The notes beneath the pieces were generated by a model. It saw only the letters and a list, made by a program, of their open reading frames with translations. It did not search any database and had not been told where the DNA came from. Of a stretch of DNA of 64,000 nt, positions 59,984 through 64,000 are shown one piece after another. Position numbers and translations under genes: made by a program. Positions within the stretch are counted from its first letter, which is position 1, and the number at the start of each line of letters is the position of its first letter. This stretch comes from Stenomitos frigidus ULC18 (GTDB lineage: Bacteria > Cyanobacteriota > Cyanobacteriia > Leptolyngbyales > Leptolyngbyaceae), in contig NZ_PVWK01000031.1 in NCBI RefSeq assembly GCF_003003795.1, forward strand, positions 1 to 64,000, read 5' to 3'.

Positions 59984-62900
59984 ATGACCTCTGACCCATC
60001 CTCTGCGCAAGCTCGCTCTGAAACAACGTTGGATGTACTCGACTCCATGCCGTCAAACCGGGTTGAAGCCCCTTTTCCGATCGTGGGTGTAGCCGCCTCT
60101 GCGGGAGGGTTAGAAGCCTTTACACAATTACTGAGCCATCTGCCCCTGGATACGGGCATGGCGTTTGTGCTGATTCAGCATTTAGCGCCGGACCACGAAA
60201 GTATGCTGACCGAGATTCTGAGTCGAACGACCCAAATACCGGTGCGCGAGGTGCAAAACGGCATAACGGTCGAGCCAAACCAGGTGTATGTGATTCCGCC
60301 CAATACCAAGATGATTTTGTCTGGGGGCATGCTGCAATTGTCGCCCCGCGAGAAAGTGTTGGGCAAATATATGCCGGGTGATGCCTTTTTTACCTCCCTC
60401 GCCGCCGATCGCGGGCACAAAGCGATCGCGGTGGTGTTATCGGGAGGCGATGGCGATGGCTCACTAGGGCTGACTGCCATCAAGGCAGCGGGCGGTGTCA
60501 CCTTTGCTCAGTGTGAAGAGACAGCACAATTCGACAGTATGCCTAACACTGCCGTAGCGACGGGGAAGGTCGATTTTGTGCTGCCGCCCGCCAAAATTGC
60601 TGAGGCACTGGCAGACCTGAGCCGCAGCCCCATGCTGGTTTGCCCGGTGCCGCTGATCGATACGGAGGCCGCACCCCAAGCGGGCAATGCTCTGACGAAC
60701 ATTTTTGCACTGCTGCGATCGAACATGGGCGTTGACTTTAGCCGCTACAAGATCAATACGATCGAGCGGCGGATGCAGCGACGCATGCTGCTTTACAAGC
60801 TGGAAAAATTGGACGACTATGCGACCTACTTGCAGGAACATCCGGTGGAAGTCAAGGCGTTGTATGAAGAAATTCTGATCCACGTCACCAGCTTTTTCCG
60901 CGATCCCGAAGCGTTTGACCTGTTGAAAACACGAGTCTTCCCAACGATCGTGGAACATAAGTCGGCAGAGGCTCCCATTCGCATCTGGGTGGCGGGTTGC
61001 TCGACGGGCGAGGAGGTTTACTCGATCGCCATCTGCCTGCTGGAGTTTTTGGCAGAGCAAGCGACCGCACTGCCGCTCCAGATTTTTGCGACCGATATCA
61101 GCGAACAGGCGATCAACAAAGCCAGAGCGGGTTTTTATCAAGAAAATCAAATGGTGGAGGTGTCGGCAGAGCGCCGCCGCCGTTTCTTTTATGCCCTGGA
61201 GGGCGGTGGCTACCAAATCAGTAAGGCGGTGCGCGAACTCTGTGTGTTTGCCCGTCAAAACCTGGGCAGCGATCCGCCGTTTTCTAATCTCGACTTGATT
61301 AGCTGCCGCAATGTGATGATTTATTTGGGCGACACGCTGCAAAAGCGCATCATACCCATCTTTCATTACAGCCTCAACCCCACTGGCTTTTTGCTGCTCG
61401 GCACGTCCGAAGGCACGGGACAAGCGTCAGACCTGTTTACACTCATCGAGAAAAAGTACAGAATTTATACCAAAAACCCCACTACAACGCGTTCCACCTT
61501 TTCGTTTGCCCCTAGCAGCTACCCAATCGCTAAGGTGAGCGAACTGCCGCTGCCGAACCCCTCAGAAGGGTTTGACCTCCAGAAAAAGGTTGATCAACTG
61601 ATTGCCAACCACTACGCGCCCGTCGGGGTGGTCATTGACGACCAGATGCAAGTGCTGCAACTGCGGGGAGACATCGATCGCTACCTGAAGCTGGTGTCTG
61701 GGGTCGCTAACCTCAATCTCTTCAACCTGGTGCGGGATGGCTTACTGGTCGAGTTACGGGCTGCCGTTTATCAGGCGCAGCGGCAAGGCGTTCCCTGCCG
61801 CAAAGACGGACTGCGTTTGGAAGAAGGCGATCAAGCGCGCCTTGTTAATCTTCAGGTGATCCCGTTTAAGGGACCGACGGCTGAGGGATACCGCTTTTTA
61901 GTCATGTTTGAAGACGCGCCACTCGTGAGTAGCCTTGATTCCATTGATCCAGCCCGCCCCCAGGTTGATTTAGAGCAAGAGATCGCCCGACTGCGGCAGG
62001 AGCTTGCCGCTGCGATGCAGGAACGAACGGCAACGCAGGAGTATTTGCAGGCGGTTATTCAAAAGCAGGAAGACAGCAATCAAGACCTCAAAGTTGCCAA
62101 TGAAGAAATTTTGTCGAGCAATGAGGAACTGCAAAGCACGAATGAGGAGCTAGAAACTGCTAAGGAAGAGATTCAGGCAACCAACGAAGAACTAAGCACC
62201 ACGAACGAAGAACTCCGCAGCCGCAATGCCGAGTTGCACCAGGTCAACAACGATCTGACCAATCTGCTTGCCAGCATCAACATCCCGATTCTGATGTTGA
62301 CTAACGACCTCCGCATTCGCCGTTTCACGCCGATGGCACAGCGGTTATTCAGCTTCATTCCCACCGATACTGGGCGACCGTTGAGCGATATCAGCACCGA
62401 TCTCAATCTGCCAAATTTGGAGGTGCTGCTGTTGGAGGTGCTGGAAACCCTCAGCGTGAAGGAATTAGAGGTGCAAACTCAGGACGGACATTGGTACATG
62501 CTCCGCATTCGCCCCTATCGCACGACCGAAAACCAGATTGATGGTGTGGTGCTGGTGCTGCTCGATATTGATGCCCTGAAGCGCAGTGCTGCCACAATCG
62601 AAGCGGCTCGCAACTATGCGGAAGCGATCGTCGAAACGGTGCAAGTGCCGCTCGTGGTGCTGGAGTCTGATCTGCGGGTGAACAAAGCCAATCGCGCGTT
62701 CTACGAAACCTTTCAGGTGGCACCGCCTGAAACCACGCAAGCCATCCTGTTTGATTTGGGCAATGGGCAGTGGAACATTCCCGGACTGCGATCGCGGCTG
62801 GAGGATGTGTTTAGCCATGATGCGGTGCTGCAAAACTTTGAGGTCGAGCATCGGTTTGAGCAGATTGGGCAGAAAACCATGCTGCTGAATGCGTTGAAGC

Positions 62901-64000
62901 TGCTGGAAGCCGGGGAATCGCCACGGTTGTTGCTGTCGATCGAAGATATCACCGCGCGCAAGCAGTTTGAAACCGAGCGATCGCAGCTTTTGACTCAGGA
63001 GCAGTCTGCCCGCCAGTCAGCGGAGACTGCCAACCGCGCCAAAGACGAATTTCTCTCGAACCTCTCGCACGAACTCCGCAACCCGCTCAATACGATGCTG
63101 GGCTGGGCGCAAATGCTCCGCCGCAGACAGTTAGATGAAACAGCCGTCAGTCGTGCGCTAGAAGTCATTGAGCGGAGTGCGAGGGCACAAGCGCAACTGA
63201 TTGAGGACATGCTCGATCTTTCCCGCATTACCAGCGGCAAGCTGCACCTCAACGCGCATTTGCTTGATCTCGTTTCAGTGGTGGCTCCGGCGATCGAGTC
63301 GGTGCAACTCGCCGCCGAAGCAAAAGCCATTCAACTCGTGTCGCAGCTCACCTCTACAACCGTTGTGGGCGATGCCGATCGCTTGCAGCAAGTGCTGTGG
63401 AATCTCTTGTCTAACGCTATTAAGTTCACGCCAGCCGGAGGGCGAGTTGAGGTGAGACTGGAGCAGGTAGGAGATGGGGGCGCTGGGGCAGCAGGGGAAG
63501 CTTTTTCTGCCTCCTCTGCTCCCTACGCCCAAATCACCGTCAGCGATACCGGGCAAGGCATGAGCGCAGAGCTACTGCCCTACGTGTTCGATCGCTTTCG
63601 GCAAGGCGATTCCAGCACCACCAAAGGCAGTCAAGGGCTAGGGTTGGGCTTGTCGATCGTCCGGCAGCTAGTGGAACTGCATGGCGGCACGGTGCAGGCA
63701 GAAAGCCCCGGCGAAGGGCAAGGTTCTACGATGACTGTACGGTTGCCCTTGCAAGCGCCGCCAGCGACACCAGCGAGTGTCGTACCCACGGCGGCAGAAC
63801 CTCTGGAGGCTGTGAGTCAGGCGAGGCTGGCGCTCACAGGGTTACGCCTTCTGGTGGTGGATGATGATGTGGATAGCCTTGAGCTGATGCAATATATGTT
63901 GACAGATGCGGGGGCAACCGTCGCGGTTGTGACCTCGGTGCGAGAGGCGATCGCAGCCCTGACAGCAGCTCCCGGTAGCTATGACGTGCTCCTGGCAGAT
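59984..64000 (+). CDS. CheB-CheR-PAS hybrid histidine kinase (partial at window edge)
   Basis: An open frame of 1339 codons from ATG 59984 that runs off the window. Domains in order: CheB methylesterase (~33-215; Ser 39 in GVAASAGGLEAF, His in IQHLAPDH, Asp in VLSGGDGDGS); CheR methyltransferase (~235-500; VAGCSTGEEVYSIA, LDLISCRNVMIYL); a heptad coil (EEILSSNEELQSTNEELETA); two PAS-like domains; HisKA with His 1029 in FLSNLSHELRNPL; HATPase with NLLSNAIKFTPAGG and GLGLGLSIVRQLV; and a receiver starting near 1286 (LRLLVVDDDVDSLELM). The last codon in the window is the predicted phospho-Asp of L-L-A-D. A CheB/CheR/kinase/receiver chain in one protein suggests signalling away from classical chemotaxis. 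The HATPase holds a repeat-coded insertion (~1163-1183). Confidence 0.93.
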   Translation, partial: MTSDPSSAQARSETTLDVLDSMPSNRVEAPFPIVGVAASAGGLEAFTQLLSHLPLDTGMAFVLIQHLAPDHESMLTEILSRTTQIPVREVQNGITVEPNQVYVIPPNTKMILSGGMLQLSPREKVLGKYMPGDAFFTSLAADRGHKAIAVVLSGGDGDGSLGLTAIKAAGGVTFAQCEETAQFDSMPNTAVATGKVDFVLPPAKIAEALADLSRSPMLVCPVPLIDTEAAPQAGNALTNIFALLRSNMGVDFSRYKINTIERRMQRRMLLYKLEKLDDYATYLQEHPVEVKALYEEILIHVTSFFRDPEAFDLLKTRVFPTIVEHKSAEAPIRIWVAGCSTGEEVYSIAICLLEFLAEQATALPLQIFATDISEQAINKARAGFYQENQMVEVSAERRRRFFYALEGGGYQISKAVRELCVFARQNLGSDPPFSNLDLISCRNVMIYLGDTLQKRIIPIFHYSLNPTGFLLLGTSEGTGQASDLFTLIEKKYRIYTKNPTTTRSTFSFAPSSYPIAKVSELPLPNPSEGFDLQKKVDQLIANHYAPVGVVIDDQMQVLQLRGDIDRYLKLVSGVANLNLFNLVRDGLLVELRAAVYQAQRQGVPCRKDGLRLEEGDQARLVNLQVIPFKGPTAEGYRFLVMFEDAPLVSSLDSIDPARPQVDLEQEIARLRQELAAAMQERTATQEYLQAVIQKQEDSNQDLKVANEEILSSNEELQSTNEELETAKEEIQATNEELSTTNEELRSRNAELHQVNNDLTNLLASINIPILMLTNDLRIRRFTPMAQRLFSFIPTDTGRPLSDISTDLNLPNLEVLLLEVLETLSVKELEVQTQDGHWYMLRIRPYRTTENQIDGVVLVLLDIDALKRSAATIEAARNYAEAIVETVQVPLVVLESDLRVNKANRAFYETFQVAPPETTQAILFDLGNGQWNIPGLRSRLEDVFSHDAVLQNFEVEHRFEQIGQKTMLLNALKLLEAGESPRLLLSIEDITARKQFETERSQLLTQEQSARQSAETANRAKDEFLSNLSHELRNPLNTMLGWAQMLRRRQLDETAVSRALEVIERSARAQAQLIEDMLDLSRITSGKLHLNAHLLDLVSVVAPAIESVQLAAEAKAIQLVSQLTSTTVVGDADRLQQVLWNLLSNAIKFTPAGGRVEVRLEQVGDGGAGAAGEAFSASSAPYAQITVSDTGQGMSAELLPYVFDRFRQGDSSTTKGSQGLGLGLSIVRQLVELHGGTVQAESPGEGQGSTMTVRLPLQAPPATPASVVPTAAEPLEAVSQARLALTGLRLLVVDDDVDSLELMQYMLTDAGATVAVVTSVREAIAALTAAPGSYDVLLAD

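Overview
The window is chromosomal DNA of a cyanobacterium. It carries psbA (only its first 22 codons, at the left edge), psaC, ycf34, a Ycf49-like gene, hemJ, hppD, cofG and many families found mainly in cyanobacteria (DUF3143, DUF2811, CPP1-like, MEKHLA, Npun_F0494-like, YaaW). The octamer GCGATCGC (HIP1) is scattered everywhere, as in many filamentous and Leptolyngbya-like strains. Genus cannot be fixed from sequence alone. Intergenic spaces are filled with short tandem repeats (GGTCAGC-type heptads, TTTTGAG units, GGATGAA units, G-rich GGGGAGT units) and small palindromes. I see no rRNA, tRNA, CRISPR array or complete insertion sequence.

Layout. 0-12.6 kb: psbA start with its promoter, a hypothetical protein, a LuxR-type regulator, cofG, a multi-GAF pseudokinase, pyrD, a small secreted protein, a sugar kinase, a decaying spacer and an RHH-PAS protein. 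12.9-16.3 kb: a phototaxis-type chemoreceptor with a DXCF cyanobacteriochrome GAF domain and a small peptide gene. 17.5-24.8 kb: a nitrogen-type cluster (omega-amino-acid transaminase, C39-like protein, glutamine-synthetase-like ligase, APC permease, HDAC-family amidohydrolase). A textbook NtcA-activated promoter lies in front of the permease. 24.8-41 kb: hydrolase, phosphopantetheinyl transferase, glycosyltransferase, ubiD, pentapeptide lipoprotein, arfB, ycf34, tRNA nucleotidyltransferase, amine-oxidase-like protein, YaaW, O-antigen-ligase-like protein, J-domain protein, DUF3143 and psaC. 41-47 kb: hemJ, DUF2811, a helically phased DnaA-box array (candidate replication origin), a peptide ABC permease, tsaB, Ycf49/DUF3593 fusion, prxQ and Nudix. 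47-50.4 kb: a three-gene ABC importer behind a guanidine-I (ykkC) riboswitch with a terminator. 50.7-64 kb: cobQ, ferredoxin, tandem response regulators, CPP1-like, hppD, RodZ-like, HU, a broken AAA-like gene, and a giant CheB-CheR-PAS-histidine-kinase-receiver gene. That last gene runs off the right edge exactly at its predicted phospho-acceptor Asp.

Two themes join genes together. First, nitrogen scavenging: the NtcA-preceded permease/ligase/transaminase block and the guanidine-controlled ABC importer both look like routes to organic nitrogen. Second, light and redox sensing: a PixJ-like receptor, PAS/GAF proteins and response regulators. The most notable non-gene signals are the ykkC riboswitch, the phased TGTGGAAAA array, the NtcA promoter, and intergenic repeat DNA that has entered reading frames without breaking them.
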